64,000 nt of DNA, from NCBI GenBank assembly GCA_963975425.1, contig CAXBGS010000008.1, positions 1-64,000 on the forward strand, in the 5' to 3' direction. The DNA comes from CAXBGS01 sp963975425 (lineage in GTDB: Bacteria; Planctomycetota; Planctomycetia; Pirellulales; Pirellulaceae). A program made the position numbers and the translations under genes. Positions 52,430 to 61,791 of this stretch are shown piece by piece (the stretch's first letter is position 1; every line of letters starts with the position of its first letter). The notes beneath the pieces were generated by a model. It was given only the letters and a program-made list of their open reading frames with translations, made no database searches and was not told where the DNA came from.

Positions 52430-54034
52430 ATGATGAGCACTGCGACTGCCGCGAAGAACCACTCCGCCGAAGCGTCCGGGAAACCTGAAATCCGAATCTA
52501 TAACACGCTGAGCAAGTCGAAAGAGACGTTTCAGCCCCTGCGTGGCAACAAAGTGGGCATCTATTTGTGCGGCCCAACCGTTTATGCCGAAGCGCACATT
52601 GGTCACATGGTCGGCCCGGTCATTTTTGACACCGTCAAACGATATTTGCGTTATTGCGGCTATGACGTCACCTGGGTCGTCAACATCACTGACGTGGATG
52701 ACAAGCTGATCGCCAAGAGCCGCGAACGTGGCATCCCGATGAGTCAGATTGCGGTGGAAATGACCGCGGATTACTTGTCCAACCTCAAAGAATTGGGCGT
52801 CAACCAGATCGATCATCTGCCGCGGGCGACCGATCACATGCCGCAAATCATTGCGTTCATTCAAACGTTGGAATCCAAGGATCACGCTTACGCCGTCGAC
52901 GGCGACGTATTTTTTGATGTTGTCAAAGACCCCAATTACGGACAGCTTTCCAATCGCAGCGTCGATGCACAACAAGGCGAGGGCGGCGAAGCGGCGGCCA
53001 AGAAACGTAACGCCGGCGACTTTGCCCTGTGGAAACGCGCCAAGGATCCCAACGAACCGGCTTGGGACAGCCCATGGGGCCCCGGACGCCCGGGCTGGCA
53101 CATCGAATGTTCCGCGATGAGTCACGAAATCCTGGGCGAAACGTTCGACATTCACGGCGGCGGATTGGATCTGATGTTTCCGCACCACGAGAACGAACGT
53201 GCACAAAGCAGTTGCTGCCACGGTGCGCCGATGGTCAAGTACTGGATGCACAACGGCTTGATGCGCGCCGGCGAGAAAGGAAAAGTGGGGGGCAAAAGCG
53301 ATCGGGAAACTTCACCCGAGGAAGCCGAATCGGGAAAAATCAGCCGCAGCAAAGGCGCCGGCGGCTTGGCGGAACTGATCCGTCGTCACACCGGCGAGCG
53401 GATTCGATTCTTCCTGCTGCGGTCCCACTACCGATCCACGATCGTTTACGGCGAAGACGGCCTGAACGAAGCCGGCGCGTCGCTGGAAGCGTTCTATCGT
53501 TTCTTTGACCGTTTCGAAGAGATCACCGGAACGTCCTTTTATGACGTCCAGTACGCGACCACCCGCGCCGATGGCGCGTTCGACCCGGCCGGCGACTCGC
53601 TGTTGACCGAGATCCATGCGATTCGCGAAAAATTCCTCGCCGCGATGGATGATGACTTCAATTCGGGCAGTGCGATCAGCGTGCTGTTCGACTCGCTGCG
53701 CGCCCTGAATCGACACATCGACGCAAACCAGCTTGCCGTGGGCGCTGATGCCAACAGCGCACCGGTCGTCGCACTGGTAAAAGCCGCTGCGGTGATTCGC
53801 GAACTCTGCGCGACGCTTGGTATTTTCATCAAACAACCGCCACAAGCCGGCGGCGGCGATGAAGGCGACGCCGAGCTGATGGACCAAATCGTTCAATTGC
53901 TGATTGATTTGCGCAAAGAGGCCCGCGAGCGAAAAGACTACGCGACGGGCGATGTCATTCGCGACCGACTAAGCGAACTGGGTATCGCCCTGCTGGACAA
54001 GAAGGAAGGTACCAGCTGGGAACGCAAATCGTGA
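52430..54034 (+). CDS. cysS: cysteinyl-tRNA synthetase
   Basis: A class I synthetase of 534 residues. The zinc/HIGH region is YLCGPTVYAEAHIGH and the second ligand region WHIECSAMS plus HHENE. The KMSKS loop reads KISRS, after a hydrophilic insertion (GKVGGKSDRETSPEEAESG) compared with E. coli. The anticodon-binding C-terminal domain, which contains RKEARERKDYATGD, is present. The start at 52430 gives MMSTATAAKN; a TTG at 52394 is also in frame. Its stop overlaps the GTG of ruvC. Confidence 0.96.
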   Translation: MMSTATAAKNHSAEASGKPEIRIYNTLSKSKETFQPLRGNKVGIYLCGPTVYAEAHIGHMVGPVIFDTVKRYLRYCGYDVTWVVNITDVDDKLIAKSRERGIPMSQIAVEMTADYLSNLKELGVNQIDHLPRATDHMPQIIAFIQTLESKDHAYAVDGDVFFDVVKDPNYGQLSNRSVDAQQGEGGEAAAKKRNAGDFALWKRAKDPNEPAWDSPWGPGRPGWHIECSAMSHEILGETFDIHGGGLDLMFPHHENERAQSSCCHGAPMVKYWMHNGLMRAGEKGKVGGKSDRETSPEEAESGKISRSKGAGGLAELIRRHTGERIRFFLLRSHYRSTIVYGEDGLNEAGASLEAFYRFFDRFEEITGTSFYDVQYATTRADGAFDPAGDSLLTEIHAIREKFLAAMDDDFNSGSAISVLFDSLRALNRHIDANQLAVGADANSAPVVALVKAAAVIRELCATLGIFIKQPPQAGGGDEGDAELMDQIVQLLIDLRKEARERKDYATGDVIRDRLSELGIALLDKKEGTSWERKS

Positions 54035-54552
54035 ACCGGACCGGTGGGTTCAAACGAGTTCTCGGGATCGATCCGGGCTTGAATACCACCGGCTATGCGG
54101 TCATCGAAACCGGCGGTGAAACCATCAAGCTGTGCGAAGCAGGTATCGTTCGCAGTACGGCCAAAGGCAGTATCGAAACGCGACTGGGCGAAATCCACAA
54201 CGGTGTCACGGAAGTCATCGAGTCGCTGAAGCCGGACGAAATGGCGCTTGAACAATTGTTCTCGCACTACGCCCGTCCCCGAACCGCCATTTTGATGGGA
54301 CATGCCCGCGGCGTCATTTGCTTGGCCGCGCAAAACGCGGGCATCCGAGTCAGCCACTTTGAACCGACGCGAGTCAAGAAAGTGATGACGGGAAACGGAC
54401 GAGCACCCAAACATCAAATTCAACTCGCGGTCAAATTACAACTCGGACTGTCAACGTTGCCCGAACCAGCCGACGTGGCCGATGCCATGGCGATCGCCTT
54501 GTGCGGTCATTATTTGGGAGGTGACAGGTTGAAGGTAACAGGCAACAGGTAA
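54031..54552 (+). CDS. ruvC: crossover junction endodeoxyribonuclease RuvC
   Basis: RuvC resolves Holliday junctions. It is 173 residues from a GTG start overlapping the cysS stop (GTGA). The acidic catalytic residues are Asp 14 in LGIDPGLN, Glu in ALEQLF, and the Asp pair in DVADAMAIALCGH. Its last codons (KVTGNR) and its stop lie within a 14-bp tandem repeat at 54534-54561, so the C-terminus may vary between strains. ruvA follows after 70 bp; ruvB is not in the window. Confidence 0.96.
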   Translation: MNRTGGFKRVLGIDPGLNTTGYAVIETGGETIKLCEAGIVRSTAKGSIETRLGEIHNGVTEVIESLKPDEMALEQLFSHYARPRTAILMGHARGVICLAAQNAGIRVSHFEPTRVKKVMTGNGRAPKHQIQLAVKLQLGLSTLPEPADVADAMAIALCGHYLGGDRLKVTGNR

Positions 54553-54561
54553 CAGGTAATA
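54534..54561. repeat. 14-bp tandem duplication spanning the ruvC stop
   Basis: The units ggtaacaggcaaca and ggtaacaggtaata differ by two bases. The TAA stop of ruvC lies in the second copy. Confidence 0.75.
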
Positions 54562-54622
54562 AGCGGCTTGCTGCCCGACTGCCGGAATTAACTCTTAAAA
54601 AATACTCACGGAGAACCATCAC

Positions 54623-55246
54623 TTGATCGTCACGATTGCCGGAAAACTTGTTCGCGTCGGTGAAACCGCCGTTGTCATCGAAGCAACGCCGTTCGAGTAC
54701 GAGGTGTTCGTCGGTGATTACACGCGTCGTCAACTGCAAAACGAAATCGGCAACGAGACGCGTCTGCACACGCTGGACTACATCGAAGGCAATGCGCAGG
54801 GCGGACGCCTGACGCCGCGATTGATTGGATTCATGACCGAACCAGAACGCCAGTTTTTTGACTTGTTCTGCAGCGTCGACGGCGTCGGTGTCAAGAAAGC
54901 GCTGCGCGCGATGGTGCGGCCCGTCAAAGAACTTGCGGTTTTGATCGAAGAACAAGACAGCAAAGGACTATCGGCACTGCCGGGAATCGGGCCGGCGACC
55001 AGCGAACGTGTCATTGCAAAGCTGCGCCGTAAGATGCCTCGATTCGCACTGATGGTCGATCGAGAATCCGTCGGCGAAACCCCGCAGAGTGGTTCACAAG
55101 TCGTCACCGAAACGTTCGACGCGCTGATCACTCTGGGGCACAATGAAGCCGACGCTCGCCAATTGATTGATGACACGTTGGCGACCGGAAAGAAATTCAA
55201 GGACACCGAGTCACTGCTGACGGCGATCTATCAAAGAAGCCAATAG
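54623..55246 (+). CDS. ruvA: Holliday junction DNA helicase subunit RuvA
   Basis: RuvA binds four-way junctions and guides RuvB. It is 207 residues, from a TTG start at 54623 with GGAG upstream. An OB-fold N-terminal domain (about 1-65) is followed by two helix-hairpin-helix motifs (SVDGVGVKKAL and ALPGIGPATSERV, about 87-135) and a C-terminal domain III (about 155-207) of the ARALxxLG type (FDALITLGHNEADARQ). Last gene of the ispF-cysS-ruvC-ruvA run. Confidence 0.96.
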   Translation: MIVTIAGKLVRVGETAVVIEATPFEYEVFVGDYTRRQLQNEIGNETRLHTLDYIEGNAQGGRLTPRLIGFMTEPERQFFDLFCSVDGVGVKKALRAMVRPVKELAVLIEEQDSKGLSALPGIGPATSERVIAKLRRKMPRFALMVDRESVGETPQSGSQVVTETFDALITLGHNEADARQLIDDTLATGKKFKDTESLLTAIYQRSQ

Positions 55247-55312
55247 GGCACAAAGTGGTACCGTTGGGCCTAACATACGATGATGCTTCGACGACGTTAT
55301 TTGAAAGATGAA

Positions 55313-56884
55313 ATGAATCAACGTTCACTGCTCGCATCGATCGTTTTCTTGATCGCTTGCTATCCCTCGGTTCGTCTGCTTGCTCTTGATCGTCCCAATA
55401 TTGTGGTGATCCTTGCGGATGATTTTGGCGTGGGAGATATCCAGGCGCACTATCCCGAGAACAAAATCAAAACGCCTTATCTCGACCAACTGGTTCGCGA
55501 AGGAATCAGCTTTACGGATGCTCACAGCCCGTCGGCGGTTTGTTCGCCGACTCGTTACGGCTTACTGACCGGACGCTACGCTTGGCGGACTCGCATGCAA
55601 GAGTGGGTGCTCGCCGTCTACGAACCGCCGTTGATCGATCCGGACCTGATGACGTTGCCGGGTTTTCTGAAACAGCACGGATACCACACCGCATGCATCG
55701 GAAAGTGGCATCTGGGATGGGATTGGCCGGGCCCCCAAAAGCCACAACGACATCCGCTGAAACGTAACGTTCAAGCCACACTGCAATTCGACTTTACCCA
55801 ACCGATCGGTGGCGGGCCGACGGCGCGTGGTTTCGATCAATACTTTGGCGTTGGATTGCCAAACCAACCTCCGTTCTGCTGGATCGAGAACGATCGATTG
55901 CCGATCCACCCGTCGGCCGAGTACAAGCACATTCCCGAGGATGGGCATGTCGCGATGCCTAGCAAATTCGAAGGTTGCCCGATGGCACCGGGATGGAAGT
56001 TCGACGAGATTCTGCCTGAAATCACACGCCGGGCGGTCAATCACATTCACCAGCAGGCCAAGAAACAAAGCCCATTCTTTCTGTACTTCGCACAAACCTC
56101 GCCGCACACTCCGATCGTTCCGTCAAACAAATTCAAGGGTCAGAGCGGAATCGCGCCCATCGCCGATTTTGTCATGGAAACGGACTGGTCCGCTGGCCAA
56201 ATCATCAAAGCCATCGATGATGCGGGGATCGCCGACAACACGCTGGTGATCTTTACCGCCGACAACGGACATGCCCCCAATGCCGCATGGGACGCATTGG
56301 TCGAGGCAGGCCATTCGCCCAGTGGACCGTTCCGCGGCCGCAAAGGAGACGTTTGGGAAGGTGGCCATCGTGTTCCCCTTGTCGCCCGTTGGCCATCGAA
56401 GATCGCGCCCGGATCGACGAGCAACCAAATGGTTTGCTTGTCAGATATGTTCGCGACCTGTGCTGACCTTCTCGGCGCGTCGCTGCCCGACGGGGTCGCC
56501 GTCGACAGTTACAGTTTCCGATCCGGGCTCGAATCCGATCTCGACGCAAAAGACATAAGGACATCGATGATCAACCACTCGAACTTTGGCGAGTTTGCTT
56601 ATCGGAAAGGCCCCTGGAAACTAGTGTTCAAGATGGGCGGCGAGGACTTGGATGCGTCACGCGGCAAGCCGACCATTGCCGAGCTTTACCACTTGGGCCG
56701 CGACATTGCCGAGCAAGAAAACGTGGCCGATACCGAACCCAAAGTCGTCGAAAAAATGACGAGCGAGCTTTCGCAATGGATCGCCCGAGGCGCCAGCCGG
56801 CCAGGCCAGATTGGGCAAAACGACTGTGACGTGCGGTACGACACGACACAAGAGTATCGATGGGTGGAAGCGAAAATGAACTGA
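55313..56884 (+). CDS. secreted formylglycine sulfatase
   Basis: A 523-residue arylsulfatase-type enzyme. From 55313 the signal peptide is LLASIVFLIACYPSVRLLA. The metal site is VVILADDFG, and the catalytic motif CSPTRYGLLTGR (Cys about 77) is the substrate for formylglycine conversion. The helper motifs IGKWHLGW and TADNGH are also present, and the C-terminal subdomain includes FAYRKGPWKLVF. Substrate unknown; marine planctomycetes use many such enzymes on sulfated polysaccharides. No glycosidase or transporter is adjacent, so it is not in an obvious polysaccharide cluster. An in-frame start at 55280 is possible. Confidence 0.92.
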   Translation: MNQRSLLASIVFLIACYPSVRLLALDRPNIVVILADDFGVGDIQAHYPENKIKTPYLDQLVREGISFTDAHSPSAVCSPTRYGLLTGRYAWRTRMQEWVLAVYEPPLIDPDLMTLPGFLKQHGYHTACIGKWHLGWDWPGPQKPQRHPLKRNVQATLQFDFTQPIGGGPTARGFDQYFGVGLPNQPPFCWIENDRLPIHPSAEYKHIPEDGHVAMPSKFEGCPMAPGWKFDEILPEITRRAVNHIHQQAKKQSPFFLYFAQTSPHTPIVPSNKFKGQSGIAPIADFVMETDWSAGQIIKAIDDAGIADNTLVIFTADNGHAPNAAWDALVEAGHSPSGPFRGRKGDVWEGGHRVPLVARWPSKIAPGSTSNQMVCLSDMFATCADLLGASLPDGVAVDSYSFRSGLESDLDAKDIRTSMINHSNFGEFAYRKGPWKLVFKMGGEDLDASRGKPTIAELYHLGRDIAEQENVADTEPKVVEKMTSELSQWIARGASRPGQIGQNDCDVRYDTTQEYRWVEAKMN

Positions 56885-56924
56885 CCCGCATCACGGCGCC
56901 GAGCACTTCAACACAGTCAAAACT

Positions 56925-56950
56925 GCCCGTCGAATCAGCCCGTCGAATCA
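56925..56950. repeat. 13-bp tandem duplication after the sulfatase
   Basis: The unit gcccgtcgaatca occurs exactly twice, 40 bp downstream of the sulfatase stop. The rest of the 335-bp spacer to 57219 has no supported gene; it contains a small hairpin (agggc, gccct) at about 57050-57070. Confidence 0.8.
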
Positions 56951-57219
56951 TTTTCTCACTTCGGCTGCCTGATTGACCCGCGAAATCAGACCGGTTGCTT
57001 GAACATTCCCATCGTCTGACGGGGCCGAAAGTGACTTCTGCTGGCATCGAAGGGCACAAAAAACGCCCTCCGATCTGGGGGTGGAATAGCCAGACCCTTG
57101 TTCGCACCCTGACCGGCCCCTAGCTTTGCCTATCTCCCCTATCCGGAAGATACGTCTTTCCTGATCGGAACAAGGGGAAAGATCGCTTGTCGAGATACGA
57201 AGCAATCGCTTACTGGAGA

Positions 57220-57735
57220 ATGGCCGTGAATCGAATCATGGTGGCTTTGGGATTCGGATCCGTTGTGCTGATGTTTTGCGGCACAATGACATCTGCTACG
57301 GCAGAGCAACAACATCTAGTCGTCAACAGCTTGACGATGCCCGGCGACGCTGAAATCAGTTGGCACGATTCGCTCGAATCAGGCTGGCAAGTGTCGAAAG
57401 CGACGGGACGGCCGATGGTGATCTTCATCACCAGCGATCGTTGCACGTACTGTGACGCCATGAAGATGTCGACGTGGTGCGAATCATCGATTCGCGACCG
57501 AGTCGGAAACGGCTTCGTCGCCATCCGTCTGAAACAAGGTCGCAACGAAAAGTCGCTAAGCCGAGTCGAGGTGGACGTATATCCGACCACCTTGATCGGT
57601 TCACCTGAGGGCAAAGTGGTGGCCAAGCGACTGGGATTCCAACCGCCGGGAAGCTTGCACCAATTGCTGTCCGAAGCAAGCAACCGAATTCTGGCTCGCC
57701 GTCAATCGAATTCGCCGCGACGCCAGGTCAAATGA
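57220..57735 (+). CDS. secreted thioredoxin-fold protein with CxxC
   Basis: A 171-residue exported protein. The signal peptide (IMVALGFGSVVLMFCGTM) starts at 57220; a TTG at 57187 would add 11 residues. The mature part is a thioredoxin-like domain (about residues 50-155). The segment GRPMVIFITSDRCTYCDAMK carries a CTYC redox site, and the cis-Pro is in VYPTTLIG. Probable role: disulfide or heme-cysteine chemistry in the exported compartment (inference). The tail is basic (RRQSNSPRRQVK). Confidence 0.8.
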   Translation: MAVNRIMVALGFGSVVLMFCGTMTSATAEQQHLVVNSLTMPGDAEISWHDSLESGWQVSKATGRPMVIFITSDRCTYCDAMKMSTWCESSIRDRVGNGFVAIRLKQGRNEKSLSRVEVDVYPTTLIGSPEGKVVAKRLGFQPPGSLHQLLSEASNRILARRQSNSPRRQVK

Positions 57736-58143
57736 AGCGACCGAGAGTCTGAGCCCGCGCGTCAACGGTCAACCTGCGTCAATTTGACCATCCGATTTTT
57801 CATCGCCCGATCGCGCGATCGCTTGACGAAGGATGTTGGTCGGTTGTTGATTTAGCCCGCAATCACAAGCGGTGAATCCTTTCGCGAGACGAAATGATCG
57901 TTTACGAGAGAAACATCTTTCGTGTCCGATCCAGAACCGACCGATGTACACCAGAAGCTTAGTGGTGTGCTAAGATTTTGTCTCGTAAGTGACCAATATG
58001 GTGGCCTTAGGCGGAAGGACACTCCCTAATCGCCGCGACTGCCCACGGACGTGATCTAGGCGGCCTAACAGCATCTCGTCGGCGAGACGGCGTCGCTTCC
58101 ATAAACACTTCAAAGCTTCAACTCGGGATAAGGAACGTTCAGC
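57736..58143. promoter_or_regulatory. 408-bp leader upstream of the membrane pyrophosphatase
   Basis: No gene is supported. Small inverted repeats occur at 57958-57974 (cttag, ctaag) and 58074-58087 (tctcgtcggcgaga). The start at 58144 has AAGGAA upstream. A regulated leader is possible but I see no known riboswitch. Confidence 0.35.
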
Positions 58144-60624
58144 ATGCTTGCTTTGATCGTTTGGGTTTTGGCGACCGGATCAGCGGTCGCCGCATTGTTT
58201 TGGGCGTTAACCTTTTATCGGGAAATGATGCGGGCCGATGAAGGCAACGAGACGATGCGAGACATCGCCGAAAGTGTCCGCCAGGGTGCTGATGCCTACC
58301 TAAAGCAACAATACAAATGGGTCACGATTGTCTTTCTGATCGTTGCCGCACTGTTGGCGTTTGCGGCGCTGGTCCTGAAAGTTCAAAACGCGTTCATGCC
58401 GCTGGCCTTTCTGACGGGTGGCTTTTTCAGCGGATTATCGGGCTGGTTCGGAATGAAAACGGCCACGCACGCCAGCAGCCGAACTGCCGCCGGCGCTCAG
58501 CGTTCGCTAAATGACGGATTGCAGGTTGCCTTTCGCAGCGGCGCCGTGATGGGGCTGACGGTCGTCGGGCTCGGACTAATTTATATCTGCGCCTGGTTCG
58601 CGATTTTGTACTGGCTGGTGCCGATGCTCGGTGGCGACGAAGCCACGATGAGTCTTGGGCAAATTTCGGTCGCAATGCTTTCCTTTGGCATGGGGGCTAG
58701 CGCTCAGGCACTCTTTGCCCGTGTTGGCGGCGGCATCTTCACCAAGGCGGCTGACGTCGGCGCCGATTTGGTCGGTAAAGTCGAACAGAGCTTGGCCGAA
58801 GATTCACCACGAAACCCCGCGACGATCGCGGACAACGTGGGTGATAACGTCGGCGATGTCGCCGGCATGGGTGCGGATTTGTACGAGTCGTATTGCGGTT
58901 CGATCTTGGCCGCCAGCGCCCTTGGCGTCGCGGCATTCAGTGGATCAGCGATCTTGCCCGAAGGAGTCGATGGACCGACCGCGCAACTGCAGGCGATGTT
59001 GTTACCAATCGCCATTGCCGCCGTCGGCATCCTGCTGTCGATCGTAGGAATCTATGCCGTGAAAACGGGCGAAGAAGTTTCGCAAAAAGCATTGCTGCAT
59101 GCACTGGCGCGGGGCATCAATCGATCGACGATCTTGGTCATGATCGCATCGGTCGGACTATCAATTTGGTTGATGCCCGCGGTGCCCGGAACATTGTTGT
59201 TCGGATTGGTGCCCGGCATCGCCGTCAGCATCATCGTTGGCTTGAGCGCCGGCTGGGGCATCGGCAAGTGGACCGAGTACGTCACTAGCGATGAATTCGC
59301 CCCGACTCAGAAACTTGCCAAGCAAGCCGAGACGGGTTCGGCGACGATCATTATCGGCGGAGTCGCCGACGGCATGCTGACGACTTGGGTTCCGGTGGTG
59401 ATTGTCTGCGTCGCCATGCTGTCTGCGTTCGCGTTTGCCAACGGAGGTTCGTTCAACGACGTCAGCCGATTCTCACTGGGACTCTATGGCGTGGGAATTG
59501 CCGCGGTCGGCATGCTTAGCACGCTGGGCATCACCCTGGCGACCGATGCGTATGGCCCGATCGCCGATAACGCGGGCGGAAACGCGGAAATGTCTGGCCT
59601 GGATGATTATGTGCGTGATCGCACCGACGCTTTGGACAGTCTTGGCAATACGACAGCGGCAACCGGCAAAGGATTCGCCATCGGATCGGCAGCCCTAACG
59701 GCGCTGGCGCTGCTGGCGGCCTACGTCGAAGGCGTGCGGGATGGATTCGAAAGGTGGGGCGATGACTATGCGCTGACGACCGATGCCGAGGGCGTTTACA
59801 AATTGACCAACGACTTGGTGATCAACAAGACGGCCGACGATGCCGAGGTCTTCATGTTGCTGAACCCTTCACCGGACAAACGCAATGAAATCGCCAGTTG
59901 GAACGAACAGCCCTCAGACGTTCTTGATGAAGCCGCGTTTGTTTTGCCGACAGAAAATTCACGAGGCTCGGTTCCCTCAACCGGGGCGTCGATGGTTTCG
60001 GTGCGGCAGGCCAACTTGAAGGACTTCTTGACCTACTACGATGCGACGCTGATGAATCCTCGCGTATTGGTGGGCGTGTTCTTGGGCGCGATGAGTACAT
60101 TCGTGTTTTGCGCGATGACAATGAAATCGGTCGGCCGGGCCGCTCAAGGGATGGTCATCGAAGTTCGCCGCCAGTTCACAGAAAATCCGGGAATTCTCGA
60201 CGGCAGCGTCAAGCCGGACTACCAGCGACCGGTCGCGATCAGCACCATCGCCGCACAGCGTGAAATGATTCTGCCAAGCCTATTGGGGCTGCTATTACCA
60301 ATCGCCGTCGGATTGTTACTAGGTGTCGGTGGTGTTCTGGGCTTACTTGCAGGGTGTTTAACGGCGGGATTCTGCTTAGCCGTGTTCATGGCCAACAGCG
60401 GTGGGTCCTGGGACAACGCCAAGAAGTACATCGAGGCAGATCACCACGGCGGCAAGGGCAGCGACGCTCACAAGGCGGCGGTTGTCGGCGACACCGTGGG
60501 CGATCCGTTCAAAGATACGAGCGGACCGAGCTTGAATATTTTGATCAAACTGATGAGTATGGTCAGCGTCGTCGTCGCAGGACTGGTTGTCAGATACTCG
60601 CTTGTCGCGATGGGCATCTTTTAA
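58144..60624 (+). CDS. hppA: membrane-bound, potassium-dependent-type pyrophosphatase
   Basis: An 826-residue ion-pumping pyrophosphatase with about 16 hydrophobic helices. The substrate-site motif DVGADLVGKVE (about residues 204-214) and DNVGDNVGDVAG (230-241) are intact. The K+-dependence position reads Ala 505 in GNTTAATGKG, as in potassium-dependent enzymes (Lys in independent ones). Glu 248 in DLYESY sits where sodium pumps and some proton pumps have a semi-conserved Glu, so sodium pumping is possible but not certain. There is an insertion of about 100 residues (532-632) between helices compared with typical 660-770-residue enzymes. It is followed after 45 bp by the DapA-family gene. Confidence 0.95.
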   Translation: MLALIVWVLATGSAVAALFWALTFYREMMRADEGNETMRDIAESVRQGADAYLKQQYKWVTIVFLIVAALLAFAALVLKVQNAFMPLAFLTGGFFSGLSGWFGMKTATHASSRTAAGAQRSLNDGLQVAFRSGAVMGLTVVGLGLIYICAWFAILYWLVPMLGGDEATMSLGQISVAMLSFGMGASAQALFARVGGGIFTKAADVGADLVGKVEQSLAEDSPRNPATIADNVGDNVGDVAGMGADLYESYCGSILAASALGVAAFSGSAILPEGVDGPTAQLQAMLLPIAIAAVGILLSIVGIYAVKTGEEVSQKALLHALARGINRSTILVMIASVGLSIWLMPAVPGTLLFGLVPGIAVSIIVGLSAGWGIGKWTEYVTSDEFAPTQKLAKQAETGSATIIIGGVADGMLTTWVPVVIVCVAMLSAFAFANGGSFNDVSRFSLGLYGVGIAAVGMLSTLGITLATDAYGPIADNAGGNAEMSGLDDYVRDRTDALDSLGNTTAATGKGFAIGSAALTALALLAAYVEGVRDGFERWGDDYALTTDAEGVYKLTNDLVINKTADDAEVFMLLNPSPDKRNEIASWNEQPSDVLDEAAFVLPTENSRGSVPSTGASMVSVRQANLKDFLTYYDATLMNPRVLVGVFLGAMSTFVFCAMTMKSVGRAAQGMVIEVRRQFTENPGILDGSVKPDYQRPVAISTIAAQREMILPSLLGLLLPIAVGLLLGVGGVLGLLAGCLTAGFCLAVFMANSGGSWDNAKKYIEADHHGGKGSDAHKAAVVGDTVGDPFKDTSGPSLNILIKLMSMVSVVVAGLVVRYSLVAMGIF

Positions 60625-60669
60625 ACCAGCCGAATTCGGCCTCATGAGAAACTTCAATATTGGCAAACC

Positions 60670-61650
60670 ATGTCTAATCGTATCAGTGGAATCCTGACCC
60701 CCAACATCACGCCGGTCGACTCGAAAGGCTGCGTGGATGAAGACCAACTGCGTGGCTATATCGACTGGCTGATCGAGCGAGGTGTCGACGGACTTTACCC
60801 TAACGGCAGTACCGGCGAATTCGTTCGATTCAATGCCAAAGAACGCCGCCGCATCGTTCAAATCGTTGTCGACCAAGCCGCCGGGCGCGTCCCCGTGCTT
60901 GCCGGTGCGGCCGAAGCAAACGTGCACGAAACCATCGCGGCATGTGAAGCGTATGGCGAAATGGGCGTTCGCGCCGTCGCCATCGTCGCACCGTTTTACT
61001 ATCGGCTTAGCAACGACGGTGTTTATGCGTACTTTCGCCAGATCGCCGACACGGTGTCGGTCGATGTCACGCTGTACAACATCCCGCTGTTCGCGTCGCC
61101 GATCGAAGTATCCACGGTGATTCGTTTGGCATCGGAATGCCCACGCGTCGTCGGTATCAAAGACAGTTCGGGCGATTTACCGAACATGTGCCGCATGATT
61201 GCGGCGATCCGGCCGCTGCGCGAAGATTTCTCGTTCCTCACCGGCTGGGATGCTTCGCTGGTTGCCATGTTGATCGCCGGAGCCGATGGCGGTACCAACG
61301 CGACCAGTGGCGTCGTACCGGAATTGACCCGAGCGATCCACCGCGCCGTTGTTGCAGGGAATATCACCGAAGCGATGCGACTGCAGTACCAACTGCTGCC
61401 CCTGTTTGACAAAATGATTTCGGTCGGCGAGTTCCCCGAAGGCTTTCGCGCCGGCGCGCGTTCTCGCGGTTGGAATCTTGGAGCCGGTCGCGTCCCGCTG
61501 TCACCACAGCAACAAGATGCCGTCGCACGCACACAGCGCGAGATCGATGCGTTGGTCGCCGAAGTCACCGAGGGCGAACCGACGACCAGTTTGCCGGCCG
61601 ATACGATCGAGCAAATCGTGCACCGCGTGATGCGGCAACTGGGCACCTGA
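60670..61650 (+). CDS. DapA/NanA-family class I aldolase
   Basis: A 326-residue (beta/alpha)8 lyase of the dihydrodipicolinate synthase / N-acetylneuraminate lyase family. The Schiff-base Lys is residue 164 in VVGIKDSSGD, the Tyr is 136 in LYNIPLF, and the substrate-phosphate Thr is 48 in NGSTGEF. GIKDSSGD rather than GIKEAT suggests a sugar-acid (keto-deoxy-gluconate or sialic acid type) substrate, not lysine synthesis; this is inference. It is close behind hppA and may be cotranscribed with it. Confidence 0.88.
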   Translation: MSNRISGILTPNITPVDSKGCVDEDQLRGYIDWLIERGVDGLYPNGSTGEFVRFNAKERRRIVQIVVDQAAGRVPVLAGAAEANVHETIAACEAYGEMGVRAVAIVAPFYYRLSNDGVYAYFRQIADTVSVDVTLYNIPLFASPIEVSTVIRLASECPRVVGIKDSSGDLPNMCRMIAAIRPLREDFSFLTGWDASLVAMLIAGADGGTNATSGVVPELTRAIHRAVVAGNITEAMRLQYQLLPLFDKMISVGEFPEGFRAGARSRGWNLGAGRVPLSPQQQDAVARTQREIDALVAEVTEGEPTTSLPADTIEQIVHRVMRQLGT

Positions 61651-61685
61651 TCAGGTCCCAATTCCACGGCGTCCACACTCAGCGT

Positions 61686-61709
61686 TTTGCCTGTGTGTTT
61701 GCCTGTGCG
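61686..61709. repeat. 12-bp tandem duplication after the DapA-family gene
   Basis: The units tttgcctgtgtg and tttgcctgtgcg are adjacent, 36 bp after the stop. Confidence 0.7.
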
Positions 61710-61791
61710 GTTTTACCAGTGTGGTTGCCGCCGCTGTGTGAATGCGTTGATCCAATGACCGCTGGCGATTGACCATCGGTCATTCCGCTGC

